Shown: piece by piece, positions 42,762 through 51,131 of the stretch
Position numbering within the stretch: position 1 is the stretch's first letter
Layout: every line of letters starts with the position of its first letter
DNA from: CAZNKU01 sp045654805
GTDB lineage: Bacteria > Bacillota > Clostridia > Monoglobales > Firm-18
NCBI GenBank assembly: GCA_045654805.1
Contig: JAZOOD010000063.1
Location: 1 to 64,000 of the forward strand
Length of the DNA stretch: 64,000 nucleotides
Reading direction: 5' to 3'
Translations under genes and position numbers: made by a program
Notes under the pieces: generated by a model
Seen by the model: only the letters and a program-made list of their open reading frames with translations
The model's database searches: none
What the model was told of the DNA's origin: nothing

Positions 42762-44487
42762 CTTCGCTTCCTCCCTTCACTTGTGAATAATATATTTCCT
42801 GATATATGGCATTACGTGCCAAAAGCTCATTGTGGGTACCGACGTCGTCAATTTCGCCCTTTTCCATAATGACAATTTTGTCAGCATCCTGCACGGATGA
42901 TACACGCTGTGCAATAATCAGCTTGGTTGTGTCTGGGATTTCCTCTGCAAATGCCTTCTTAATAAGGGCATCTGTCTTTGTATCTACTGCACTTGTAGAA
43001 TCGTCAAGAATAAGAATTTTTGGTTTTTTAAGCAATGCCCGGGCTATGCAAAGTCTTTGCTTTTGTCCTCCGGATACGTTTGTACCGCCCTGTTCAATAT
43101 ACGTATCATATTTGTCGGGAAATGACTGAACAAATTCATCAGCCTGTGCAAGCTTACATACCCTTTCTATTTCATCATCACTTGCATTTTTATCACCCCA
43201 GCGCAAGTTTTCTTTTATTGTACCGGAAAACAGCTCGTTTTTCTGTAAAACTACCGCTACCTGATTACGCAGTGCCTCGATATCGTATTCACGTACGTCC
43301 CTTCCGCCTACTAATACCTCACCTTCATTAACGTCATAAAGACGCGGTATAAGTTGAATAAGGCTTGTTTTGGAACTTCCTGTTCCGCCTATAACACCAA
43401 TAGTTTCGCCTGAATTTATCCTTAAATTTATATTGCGCAGACACATCTTCTGGTTGTATCCAAAAAACACATTCTTGAATTCTATGCTACCATCCGTTAT
43501 CTGAGTAACAGGGGTTTTGGGATTTATAATTGTGCTTTCTTCATCCAGAATTTCAACAATACGCCGTGCAGATGCCCTTGACATTATAACCATTACAAAA
43601 ATCATAGACATCATCATAAGACTCATAAGTATCTGTGTGGTGTATGAAATGAGGCTTGTAAGCTCACCTGTGGTTAGATCTGTTGCACCGGTAGACACAA
43701 TTATTCTTGCACCAAACCACGATATTACAAGTATACAGGCATAAACACAAAGTTGCATAATGGGACCGTTAAACGAAAGTATGCGCTCCGCTTTTTTTGA
43801 TAAAATTTTAATATCATCTGACGCGGAACCAAATTTTTCTACCTCGTGACGATCACGTACAAATGATTTTACAACCCTTACTCCACGTACGTTTTCCTGT
43901 ACAATAGTATTCAATCTGTCGTATTTTTTAAACATTTTCTCAAAATTTGGATGCGCCTTTGAGGAAATGATAAAGAGGCTTATTGCAATTATCGGAATGG
44001 CAAACAGAAACACCAACGAAAGACTTTTGTTTATACTTATTGCCATAACAAGGGAAAAAATCATCATAGAGGGGGAACGTACGGCAATTCGTATAATCAT
44101 CTGAAAGGCATTTTGCAGATTGGCAACATCTGTCGTAAGACGTGTAATAATGCTGGAAGTACTGAATTTATCTATGTTCAAAAATGAATATTCTTGTACC
44201 TTGTAATACATACTTTTCCTCAGGTTTTTTGCAAAGCCTGCTGAAGCTTTTGCAGCAAAGCTTCCGGATAATGCGCCGAAAATCAACGACATTATCGTAA
44301 TCAATACAAGTACAAGACCTGTTTTAATTATAAAGTTCATATTGTTGCCGTAAATACCCTTATCAATTATTTGTGCCATGGTAATGGGCATAAAAACCTC
44401 CATAATAACTTCTGCCATTACAAACAAAGGAGCTAGCACAGAGGGAAGTTTATATTCACCAATATTTTTTGAAAGTTTTTTAATCAA
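42745..44487 (-). CDS. ABC exporter subunit with a degenerate ATPase site
   Basis: A 580-residue half-transporter with six membrane segments and a nucleotide-binding domain: Walker A GGTGSSKTS, signature VSGGQKQ, Walker B ILILDDSTSAVDT. The catalytic Glu after Walker B is replaced by Asp (LDDS), the hallmark of the non-canonical site in heterodimeric exporters such as TM287/288 and BmrCD. The start is TTG at 44487 behind GAGGTGG. It is the first gene of the two-gene operon. Confidence 0.92.
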   Translation of the reverse strand: MIKKLSKNIGEYKLPSVLAPLFVMAEVIMEVFMPITMAQIIDKGIYGNNMNFIIKTGLVLVLITIMSLIFGALSGSFAAKASAGFAKNLRKSMYYKVQEYSFLNIDKFSTSSIITRLTTDVANLQNAFQMIIRIAVRSPSMMIFSLVMAISINKSLSLVFLFAIPIIAISLFIISSKAHPNFEKMFKKYDRLNTIVQENVRGVRVVKSFVRDRHEVEKFGSASDDIKILSKKAERILSFNGPIMQLCVYACILVISWFGARIIVSTGATDLTTGELTSLISYTTQILMSLMMMSMIFVMVIMSRASARRIVEILDEESTIINPKTPVTQITDGSIEFKNVFFGYNQKMCLRNINLRINSGETIGVIGGTGSSKTSLIQLIPRLYDVNEGEVLVGGRDVREYDIEALRNQVAVVLQKNELFSGTIKENLRWGDKNASDDEIERVCKLAQADEFVQSFPDKYDTYIEQGGTNVSGGQKQRLCIARALLKKPKILILDDSTSAVDTKTDALIKKAFAEEIPDTTKLIIAQRVSSVQDADKIVIMEKGEIDDVGTHNELLARNAIYQEIYYSQVKGGSEDGPKK

Positions 44488-44647
44488 ATTGAATCCACCT
44501 CTTTATATGTCATACACTCTATAGTATTTTTTATCATTATACTTATTATACTCAATATGATATAGGCGGTCAATAAAGTTTATAAATAATTAAAAAAGGG
44601 TTTTGTGGCAAAGAAATTGTTAAAAACAAAAAAATCAATACTTTTTC

Positions 44648-44697
44648 TTGCAAAAAACTCCATAATAAAATATAATAGTGTTAGAAACAGGCAACAC
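44648..44697 (+). promoter_or_regulatory. Promoter and putative operator half-sites of the deoR-type gene
   Basis: TTGCAA (44648-44653), 17-base spacer, TATAAT (44671-44676). Directly downstream are GTGTT (44678-44682) and AACAC (44693-44697) as an inverted repeat. The same half-site motif recurs below the next promoter, suggesting autoregulation. Confidence 0.65.
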
Positions 44698-44730
44698 AAA
44701 ATTTAAAACTGACATTTTGGGGGTCACTAT

Positions 44731-45486
44731 ATGAACGAAAGGCGCAGTCTTATACAAGATTATATACAACGGAAGCAGGAAGTAGGGCTTAATGAATTAA
44801 AAGAGCTCGTTCCAGATGTGTCCGAAATGACGTTGAGGCGTGATATCAAGGCCTTGGAGAAGGAAGGGGCAATTATACGTATTCACGGTGGGGCAAAATC
44901 CATTAACTCCATAAATATGCTGGTGGAGGATGTTTTTTCAAAACGAAGTGGGGCAAATAACGATAAAAAACAGGAAATAGGCGATAAGGCAGCAGAATAT
45001 GTAGTTGCAGAAAATTCCATTTATCTTGATTCCGGAAGTACAACTATGGCTCTTGCACAGCGTATTCCAGACAAACGTGTACTTATTTCTACAAGTGGGC
45101 TTAATATTGCTCTGGAATTGTTAAGACTCCAGAACAGTACAATAAATATTATTGGAGGGGAATTTGATAAAAACAGTATTTCTATGGCAGGTCCGCAGGC
45201 CGTAAAGAATATATGGAATCTTAACATTGATACTGCATTTATCGGTGCTTCAGCATTTTCTATGGAATGTGGCTTTAGTTGTGGCTCTGCATATCACAGT
45301 GAAATTAAAAGCCTTGTGCTGAAAAAGGCAAAACGACGTATTGTTTTGATGGACAGCACAAAGGTAGGGACATCTTTACCTTATACCTTTGCTTGGCCGG
45401 AGGATGTTGATATAGTGATAACAGATTCGGAATTAACGAAAGACGTTCGTGAATTTTTACAGTCCAAGGGTGTAAAAGTAGTTTAA
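44731..45486 (+). CDS. DeoR-family transcriptional repressor
   Basis: A 251-residue DeoR/GlpR-type regulator. It has an N-terminal winged helix (LIQDYIQRKQEVGLNELKELV, SEMTLRRDIKALEKEGAIIRIHGGA) and a sugar-phosphate-binding DeoRC domain with SIYLDSGSTTMALA, STSGLNIALEL and VLMDSTKVG. Such repressors respond to sugar phosphates. It directly precedes two hexitol-phosphate dehydrogenase genes, and repeated GTGTT/AACAC-type half-sites occur at both promoters, so it probably controls itself and them. Confidence 0.9.
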   Translation: MNERRSLIQDYIQRKQEVGLNELKELVPDVSEMTLRRDIKALEKEGAIIRIHGGAKSINSINMLVEDVFSKRSGANNDKKQEIGDKAAEYVVAENSIYLDSGSTTMALAQRIPDKRVLISTSGLNIALELLRLQNSTINIIGGEFDKNSISMAGPQAVKNIWNLNIDTAFIGASAFSMECGFSCGSAYHSEIKSLVLKKAKRRIVLMDSTKVGTSLPYTFAWPEDVDIVITDSELTKDVREFLQSKGVKVV

Positions 45487-45494
45487 AACAGGTA

Positions 45495-45552
45495 TTGACA
45501 AAAACAATAAAACGGGTTATAATTATAAACATCGAGATGTTAGCTTCTAACA
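45495..45552 (+). promoter_or_regulatory. Consensus promoter and DeoR-type operator of the sorbitol/mannitol pair
   Basis: TTGACA (45495-45500), 17-base spacer, TATAAT (45518-45523), a full-consensus sigma-A promoter. Starting five bases later are two interlocked perfect palindromes: AACATC-GA-GATGTT (45528-45541) and TGTTAG-CTT-CTAACA (45538-45552), followed by a further GTGTT at about 45558. This cluster covers the transcription start and is a strong candidate for repression by the adjacent DeoR protein. Confidence 0.75.
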
Positions 45553-45589
45553 TTTTGGTGTTTATTTTTATATACGAGGTGAATTTACA

Positions 45590-46843
45590 ATGAAAACAAA
45601 GGCTCTTAGACTTTATGCGAAAAACGACCTTAGACTAGATGAATTTGATCTTCCGCAGATTACTGCAGACGAAATTCTTGCGGAAATTGTAACGGACAGT
45701 ATTTGTATGTCTAGTTACAAAGCTGCAATACAGGGAAAGGATCATAAACGCGTTCCCGAAGATATCGCAGAAAATCCTATTATTATAGGTCACGAATTTT
45801 GCGGAAAAATACTGGAAGTTGGCGATAACTGGAAGGATAAATTTAAGGCAGGGCAGATGTTTGCGGTACAGCCTGCACTTAATTACAAAGGCAGCCCGGA
45901 AGCTTTGGGCTATTCCTATAAATATTGCGGTGGCTGTGCTACATATGTTGTTATGCCTGCAGAGGTTATGATTCAGGATTGTTTGCTTGACTACAACGGC
46001 GAAGCATTTTTCTATGGGTCTGTTGCAGAGCCTATGTCATGTATAGTTGCAGCATATCATGCATTCTATCACACAAAACCCGGTTCAGTAGAGCACGAAA
46101 TGGGCATAAAGGAGGGTGGCAACCTTATCCTTCTTGCAGGTGCAGGACCAATGGGACTCGGTGCGGTTGATTATGCTGTACATTGTGACAGAAAACCAAA
46201 ACTTATGGTTGTTACTGATATTGACGATGCCCGTCTTGAACGCGCAGCTGAGGTTCTTACAGTAGAAGAAGCTGCTAAAAACGGTGTAAAGCTTATGTAT
46301 GTAAATACAGGCAAATATGAAAATCCTGAAGAATATCTTATGAGCCTTACAGACGGACACGGCTACGATGATGCAATAGTAATGGCTCCTGTAAAACCTG
46401 TTGTAGAAACTGCGGACAAAGTTTTAGCTCATGATGGTTGTCTTAATTTCTTTGCTGGTCCTAATGACCATGCATTTAGTGCAAATATTAATTTTTATAA
46501 TGTTCATTACGCAGCTACACATATTGTCGGCACATCAGGAGGCAGCACAGATGATATGCGTGAATCCTTGGAAATGATGGAACAGGGCAAGCTTAATCCG
46601 TCAGTTATGATTACTCATGTAGGTGGTATAAACAGTGCGGCAGATACTACTATGAATCTTCCAAATATTAAGGGTGGCAAAAAGCTTATATATACCCATA
46701 TTGAAATGCCACTTACTGCAATTGCGGATTTTGAAGAGCTTGGCAAGACAGACCCGTTCTTCAAAGAGTTGGATGAAATCGTAAAACGCAACAACGGACT
46801 ATGGTGTCCAGAAGCGGAAAAATATCTTCTTGCAAACAAATAA
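45590..46843 (+). CDS. Zinc-type dehydrogenase, L-sorbose-1-phosphate reductase-like
   Basis: A 417-residue medium-chain dehydrogenase resembling SorE (L-sorbose-1-phosphate reductase). It has a catalytic-zinc Cys region DSICMSSYKAA, GHEFCGKILEVG and the Rossmann loop LLAGAGPMGLGAVDYA. It would interconvert a ketose phosphate and a hexitol phosphate with NAD(P)H. Directly followed by a mannitol-1-phosphate dehydrogenase gene. No PTS gene lies nearby, so the phosphorylated substrate must come from elsewhere. Exact substrate uncertain. Confidence 0.82.
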   Translation: MKTKALRLYAKNDLRLDEFDLPQITADEILAEIVTDSICMSSYKAAIQGKDHKRVPEDIAENPIIIGHEFCGKILEVGDNWKDKFKAGQMFAVQPALNYKGSPEALGYSYKYCGGCATYVVMPAEVMIQDCLLDYNGEAFFYGSVAEPMSCIVAAYHAFYHTKPGSVEHEMGIKEGGNLILLAGAGPMGLGAVDYAVHCDRKPKLMVVTDIDDARLERAAEVLTVEEAAKNGVKLMYVNTGKYENPEEYLMSLTDGHGYDDAIVMAPVKPVVETADKVLAHDGCLNFFAGPNDHAFSANINFYNVHYAATHIVGTSGGSTDDMRESLEMMEQGKLNPSVMITHVGGINSAADTTMNLPNIKGGKKLIYTHIEMPLTAIADFEELGKTDPFFKELDEIVKRNNGLWCPEAEKYLLANK

Positions 46844-46865
46844 TTCATATATGAGGTGATATATA

Positions 46866-48056
46866 ATGAAAGCGGTAATGTATGGCGCGGGCAATATTGG
46901 ACGTGGATTTATCGGTCAGTTGCTCAGTGAATCAGGTTATGAAGTATCTTTTATAGATGTGAATATGCAGGTTATCGATGCTTTGAATCAGCGCGGTGAA
47001 TATACTGTAGAAATTCTGGAAAATGAATCAAATCGCGAGATACAGGTAAAAAATGTTTGTGGAGTAAACGGTATGGATGCAGATGCAGTAGCGGAGGCTA
47101 TTGCTCAGGCAGACGTTATGGCTACGGCAGTAGGTGTAAATGTATTACCTCGTATCGCAGGGAATATTGCAAACGGATTGAAAAGAAGATGGGAAAAGGG
47201 AAATACGGCGCCTTTTAACGTTATTATTTGCGAAAATCTTATTGGGGCAGATGCGTTTCTTACTGAAAAGGTAAAGGAATATCTTTCTCCGGAAGAATGT
47301 GCACAGTTTGATAAGTCTATCGGTATGGTAGAAGCATCAATCGGCAGAATGGTTCCACTACAGACTGAGGAAATGACAAAGGGCGACATCCTTCGCGTGT
47401 GTGTTGAGCCATATTGTAATCTTATTGTAGACAAGGATGCATTCAAGGGAGAAATACCCCCTGTAGAAAATATGTCAGCTTATCCAAAGTTTGGTCTGTA
47501 TATTGAACGAAAGTTGTTTATCCATAATATGGGGCATTCAATGGCCGCATATTTTGGAAATTTAAAAGGCTATGAGTATATATGGCAGGCAATAGAGGAT
47601 GCCGAAATACGTGCTATGGTATTACATGGTATGATGTCTTCTGCAGTTGCATTGGCTGAAAAGTACGATGTACCTGTGGACTCACTTTATGACCACGTAG
47701 GCGACCTTATTTATCGTTTTACAAATCGCAAGCTTGGTGATACGGTGTTCCGTGTAGGAAGGGATTTGAATCGCAAGCTTTCATCGGATGACCGTCTTGT
47801 TGGTGCAATGCGTACTTGTAAGGAAATGGGGATTAAACCAGTGTTCCAGTATGCTGCCATAGCGTCGGCAATGCAGTTTGCTATGGATGATGTGTCAAAG
47901 CTTTCGCCGGAGGAAATTCTTACTAATATTTCCGGTTTGGAAAAGGGTTCTGATGACTATAATGCAATTATGGAATTTGTACCTCTTGCAACTGAAAAAG
48001 ATGCTTTGAGCAAGATGTCTGCAAAGGCTCTTAAGATGATTAGCGTTAAATATTAA
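46866..48056 (+). CDS. mtlD: Mannitol-1-phosphate 5-dehydrogenase-like protein
   Basis: A 396-residue polyol-specific long-chain dehydrogenase. It has the N-terminal NAD motif AVMYGAGNIGRGFIGQLLSESGYEV, the catalytic region RKLFIHNMGHSMAAYFG with the Lys and Asn-x5-His pattern of the family, and a helical C-terminal domain. It would oxidise mannitol-1-phosphate to fructose-6-phosphate. It is preceded by a sorE-like gene 22 bases upstream and ends at a terminator, giving a two-gene operon under a DeoR-type operator. SD GAGGTGA. Confidence 0.9.
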   Translation: MKAVMYGAGNIGRGFIGQLLSESGYEVSFIDVNMQVIDALNQRGEYTVEILENESNREIQVKNVCGVNGMDADAVAEAIAQADVMATAVGVNVLPRIAGNIANGLKRRWEKGNTAPFNVIICENLIGADAFLTEKVKEYLSPEECAQFDKSIGMVEASIGRMVPLQTEEMTKGDILRVCVEPYCNLIVDKDAFKGEIPPVENMSAYPKFGLYIERKLFIHNMGHSMAAYFGNLKGYEYIWQAIEDAEIRAMVLHGMMSSAVALAEKYDVPVDSLYDHVGDLIYRFTNRKLGDTVFRVGRDLNRKLSSDDRLVGAMRTCKEMGIKPVFQYAAIASAMQFAMDDVSKLSPEEILTNISGLEKGSDDYNAIMEFVPLATEKDALSKMSAKALKMISVKY

Positions 48057-48063
48057 CAAAATT

Positions 48064-48098
48064 AAACCACTGAAATTTTATATATTTCAGTGGTTTTT
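48064..48098 (+). terminator. Terminator between mtlD and the convergent spo0A
   Basis: Arms AAACCACTGAAAT (48064-48076) and ATTTCAGTGGTTT (48084-48096), perfect 13-bp stem. T-runs follow on both strands, so it likely serves both genes. Confidence 0.88.
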
Positions 48099-48100
48099 AG

Positions 48101-48847
48101 TTATTTTATAATGTTATTGTTTTTCATTTCCAATCTTAATTTATCTGCAACCTTTGCAATAAATTTGCTGTTTGTGGGTTTTGTGTTGAATAATTGTTCG
48201 AAAACATGTCTGTCACCTTTGTTCCACGCGATTTCTATAGCGTTTCTTATATTTCTTTCCACTTTGCTTGGGGTGGTATTATGTATTTCGGCCACTTTTG
48301 GATACAGCCTTGCAGTTACAGAATGAAGCCAGTCAGGATTTTCTGTTATCATAATTATAGATGTCCGAACATATTGGTAACCGATAATATTTTCGGGCAT
48401 ACCTATTTGATTTAAGTTTGATGTTACCATACTTTCCAAATCTACGTTTAAGGGGACCATGGTTTTTGGAGAATTTCTTACAACAAGTATGCATCTGTCT
48501 ATTATTTCATCAATATCCATATTGCGTGATATAATGTAGTCAGCACCCAGACGGTTTGTTTCCGATACATATGTAGAAGATGGTGCTGCAGTTATTGCAA
48601 CAACCTTTGGTTTTAAGTGTTCTTCAAACCCCCGAAGCCTCATCAAAACACCTATGCCGTCTAATTGAGGCATAATATTATCCAATATAATAACATCAGG
48701 TTGCCTTTCTTTGATAAGGGTTAATGCCGATATTCCGTCATAGGCTGCACCGCAGAAGTCCACTTCGTCCACCATTGCCGCATATTCCCTTACAAGCAGA
48801 CAAAATTCCTTGTTATCGTCTACAACCATTAGCCTGATTTTTTCCAT
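48101..48847 (-). CDS. spo0A: Sporulation master regulator Spo0A (divergent receiver)
   Basis: A 248-residue response regulator. The receiver has acidic residues Asp10/Asp11, phosphoacceptor Asp56 (IILDNIMPQLDG) and Thr86. At the position of the invariant receiver Lys (LKPFD in B. subtilis) it reads SRNMD, giving Arg108 followed by Asn instead of Lys-Pro. The C-terminal Spo0A DNA-binding domain is clear, with TPSKVERNIRNAIEIAW and KPTNSKFIAKVADKLRLE. It is about ten residues shorter than B. subtilis Spo0A before the KPTNS motif. It stands alone rather than beside spoIVB. SD AAAGGGG. Confidence 0.93.
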   Translation of the reverse strand: MEKIRLMVVDDNKEFCLLVREYAAMVDEVDFCGAAYDGISALTLIKERQPDVIILDNIMPQLDGIGVLMRLRGFEEHLKPKVVAITAAPSSTYVSETNRLGADYIISRNMDIDEIIDRCILVVRNSPKTMVPLNVDLESMVTSNLNQIGMPENIIGYQYVRTSIIMITENPDWLHSVTARLYPKVAEIHNTTPSKVERNIRNAIEIAWNKGDRHVFEQLFNTKPTNSKFIAKVADKLRLEMKNNNIIK

Positions 48848-48944
48848 TCCTTATCCCCTTTGATTTATTGTAAATTATCTTTCTTGATTGTATCATATAA
48901 AATTAAATCTGTCCATAAAATACATTGTATATTGGATTTTACAA

Positions 48945-48979
48945 AAATTTAAAGCACCGAATTTGTATCGGTGCTTTTT
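48945..48979 (-). terminator. Terminator downstream of tRNA-Arg
   Basis: Arms AAAGCACCGA (48951-48960) and TCGGTGCTTT (48968-48977) with a 7-base loop. On the minus strand the stem follows the tRNA 3' end by a few bases and is followed by TTTAAATTTTTG. Confidence 0.82.
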
Positions 48980-48980
48980 T

Positions 48981-49054
48981 GGCACCCCCGACCGGAATCG
49001 AACCGATGACTAACCCTTAGGAGGGGCTTGTAATATCCTCTTTACTACGGGGGC
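48981..49054 (-). tRNA. tRNA-Arg (anticodon CCU)
   Basis: A 74-nt cloverleaf on the minus strand. The acceptor GCCCCCG pairs with CGGGGGT, with a G-U first pair. The D-stem is GTAA/TTAC. The anticodon stem AGCCC/GGGTT encloses the loop CTCCTAA (anticodon CCU, reading AGG), and the T-arm ATCGG-TTCGATT-CCGGT is canonical. CCA is encoded. It lies 55 bases downstream of rodA on the same strand and is followed by a terminator. Confidence 0.93.
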
Positions 49055-49109
49055 ATATTATGGCGATTAATACCGCCACTAGATATTTTAATATTATTTT
49101 GCCTATATG

Positions 49110-50225
49110 TCAAGAAAGAAATGTCAGGGTTTTACGCCTCATATATACGTTGAGTACTAATCCCAAAGCCATACAGTTTGTCATAACTGATGACCCTCCA
49201 TAGCTTATAAAGGGAAGAGGAATACCCGTAACAGGCATAATACCTATTGTCATACCGATATTTTCAAAGGTGTGGAAAAGCCACATAGCCGCAACGCCCA
49301 TACATATAAAACTACCTAGTTCGTCCTTGGCTTCTCTTGCAATTTTGATGCATCTTAAAATCATACCCATAAGTATCAGGGTAGTAATCATACACATTAT
49401 AATACCGCCTTCTTCACCAATTACGGAGAAAATAAAGTCAGTGTGTTTCTCGGGTAGGTAGCCAAGCTGTGTCTGTATTCCGTTAAAAAGACCCTTTCCC
49501 GTCACTTGACCGGAGCCTATAGCGATCTTACTTTGCACTACGTGATACCCGTATGATTCGGCTGCACTTTCGGGATTAAAAAGTGCGTAAATGCGATTTT
49601 TCTGATATGAATCCAGAAAGAAAACCCAGGAAACAATCGCCACAACACCGCCTGTTATACCGCCGGCAAGAATATATCTCCAGTCTATATTTGCTACAAA
49701 AACCATAACTATAAATATAAATACAAATACCATTGCACTACCGAAGTCAGGTTGTGCAAGTATAAGTACAAGAGGTACTGCAAGATGCAACAACAGTAAA
49801 AATACATTCTTTATATAGTTTATATCGTGCTTTATTGTGTTCAGATGCTTTGCAAAAGTGATAATAAAACATATTTTTACAATTTCAGCAGGTTGAATAC
49901 CAATGCTTCCAAAACGGATCCACCCCTTTGTGCCTGTAGATTCTGCACCTATACCTATTATCAGCACCAATACAAGCAAAAACAGGGATAATCCCGCAAA
50001 AAATTTCCACAAATCAGTTAAATCTTCGTAATCAATATAAGTGATTATAAACATAAGTATAAGACCTATGAAAATACCAACACCCTGTACAACAATGAAT
50101 TTAAGGTTGCCGTCCATAGACCTTGTAGCGCTGTATATGAAAATAAGACCTATGATTATTGCGAAAAAAAACAAAATCATAAGTACTTTATCATATTTTT
50201 TTATTTTTTCTGTAAATATACTCAA
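49110..50225 (-). CDS. rodA: SEDS-family peptidoglycan polymerase RodA
   Basis: A 371-residue SEDS protein with about ten membrane segments. It has GWIRFGSIGIQPAEIVKI and LAQPDFGSAMVF, the NPESAAESYGYHVVQSKIAIGSGQVTGKG periplasmic loop, the LPEKHTDFIFSVIGEEGG motif, and PVTGIPLPFISYGGSS near the C-terminus. The start is TTG at 50225 with GAGGTAG upstream. RodA polymerises glycan strands during cell elongation with a class B PBP; the transpeptidase gene at 14815 is a possible but unproven partner. A DivIVA-like gene is divergent. Confidence 0.93.
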   Translation of the reverse strand: MSIFTEKIKKYDKVLMILFFFAIIIGLIFIYSATRSMDGNLKFIVVQGVGIFIGLILMFIITYIDYEDLTDLWKFFAGLSLFLLVLVLIIGIGAESTGTKGWIRFGSIGIQPAEIVKICFIITFAKHLNTIKHDINYIKNVFLLLLHLAVPLVLILAQPDFGSAMVFVFIFIVMVFVANIDWRYILAGGITGGVVAIVSWVFFLDSYQKNRIYALFNPESAAESYGYHVVQSKIAIGSGQVTGKGLFNGIQTQLGYLPEKHTDFIFSVIGEEGGIIMCMITTLILMGMILRCIKIAREAKDELGSFICMGVAAMWLFHTFENIGMTIGIMPVTGIPLPFISYGGSSVMTNCMALGLVLNVYMRRKTLTFLS

Positions 50226-50344
50226 ATAATCTACCTCGTAAATTTATTATACACTAAGTATACCACAAAATTTGTAAAAAACAATAGACGAAATTAAAAA
50301 TATATTATATAATATATGTAAGTAAGTGTAAGAGGTGATTTATA

Positions 50345-50758
50345 ATGGCTAAACTATTCCGTGGCGCATTATTCGGTTATAACAAAAAGGATGTTAAAAA
50401 GTATGTAGAGGAAATTAGTGCAAATTTTGCCGTACAGCTTGATGAATGTAAGGCAGAGATTGAACGGCTTAACGGACAACGGGCGGAGCTTGATGCTAAA
50501 AGGGCTGAAATTGAAAGCAAAAAATCCGCGATTTCAGAGGCTATAATTTCCGCACAGGAAAAAGGAGAAAAGATTGTTACCGAAGCTCGGGAAAAGGCGG
50601 AAAAGGAGCGTGCGGATATGCAACGCAGAATTGCGGCGGAAAACCAAAAGCTTGTGAAAATACGCCGTGATATTATAAATATCAGACGTAACGCAATAAA
50701 GGCTCTTAATAACATAAGCATAGATAATGACGAAGCAGAAAATTTTGACGAAATATAA
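50345..50758 (+). CDS. DivIVA-like short coiled-coil protein
   Basis: A 137-residue protein. Its N-terminus FRGALFGYNKKDVKKYVEEI resembles the membrane-binding lipid-anchor domain of DivIVA/GpsB proteins (FRGYNKKDVDxFL). The rest is a long predicted coiled coil rich in Glu, Lys and Ala (about 25-110). It is shorter than DivIVA and lacks an evident second coiled-coil domain. Divergent from rodA, which fits a cell-shape or division role. SD GAGGTGA. Function is inferred. Confidence 0.78.
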   Translation: MAKLFRGALFGYNKKDVKKYVEEISANFAVQLDECKAEIERLNGQRAELDAKRAEIESKKSAISEAIISAQEKGEKIVTEAREKAEKERADMQRRIAAENQKLVKIRRDIINIRRNAIKALNNISIDNDEAENFDEI

Positions 50759-50831
50759 TACCATATGTAACCTTTGACGGAAAATATGAGTACAATGTAG
50801 TGTAGTTATATTTTTTTAGGAGGTGCCTTTT

Positions 50832-51068
50832 ATGTATGATGAAAGATGTTGTATCAAAACATGTTGCTTTGATATAGTTATAGCCATAGTTGCGGCATTT
50901 TTGACTTTTTCAGTGGGCTTACTTCTTGGTGCAATATTTGGCGCAACTTTGATTGCGTTTGTTGCTTCAATAGTTGTGTTCCTTGTTGTAATGCTTGTAC
51001 TACTTGTTGTTTTGCTTATACTAAGACGTTGCCGCAGAGGTAAGGACGAAGGTTGTCTTGAAAGATAG
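50832..51068 (+). CDS. Small Cys-rich double-helix membrane protein of unknown function
   Basis: A 78-residue protein. Its N-terminus has two Cys pairs (CCIKTCC), two strongly hydrophobic segments fill about 15-60, and the tail is basic then acidic (RRCRRGKDEGC). The ATG at 50832 has AGGAGGTG upstream, an ideal SD; a GTG three codons earlier lies within the SD. I do not recognise a family. Confidence 0.65.
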   Translation: MYDERCCIKTCCFDIVIAIVAAFLTFSVGLLLGAIFGATLIAFVASIVVFLVVMLVLLVVLLILRRCRRGKDEGCLER

Positions 51069-51131
51069 TGATTGACAAAGTCGGCGTAGCTTTTGCTGCG
51101 CCGATAATAATATAACCTGAGAGGACAAATT

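Noticed and set aside
50774..50796. TTGACG ... TACAAT as a promoter for the small Cys-rich membrane protein
   Set aside because: The spacer is 11 bases, far too short for a sigma-A promoter.
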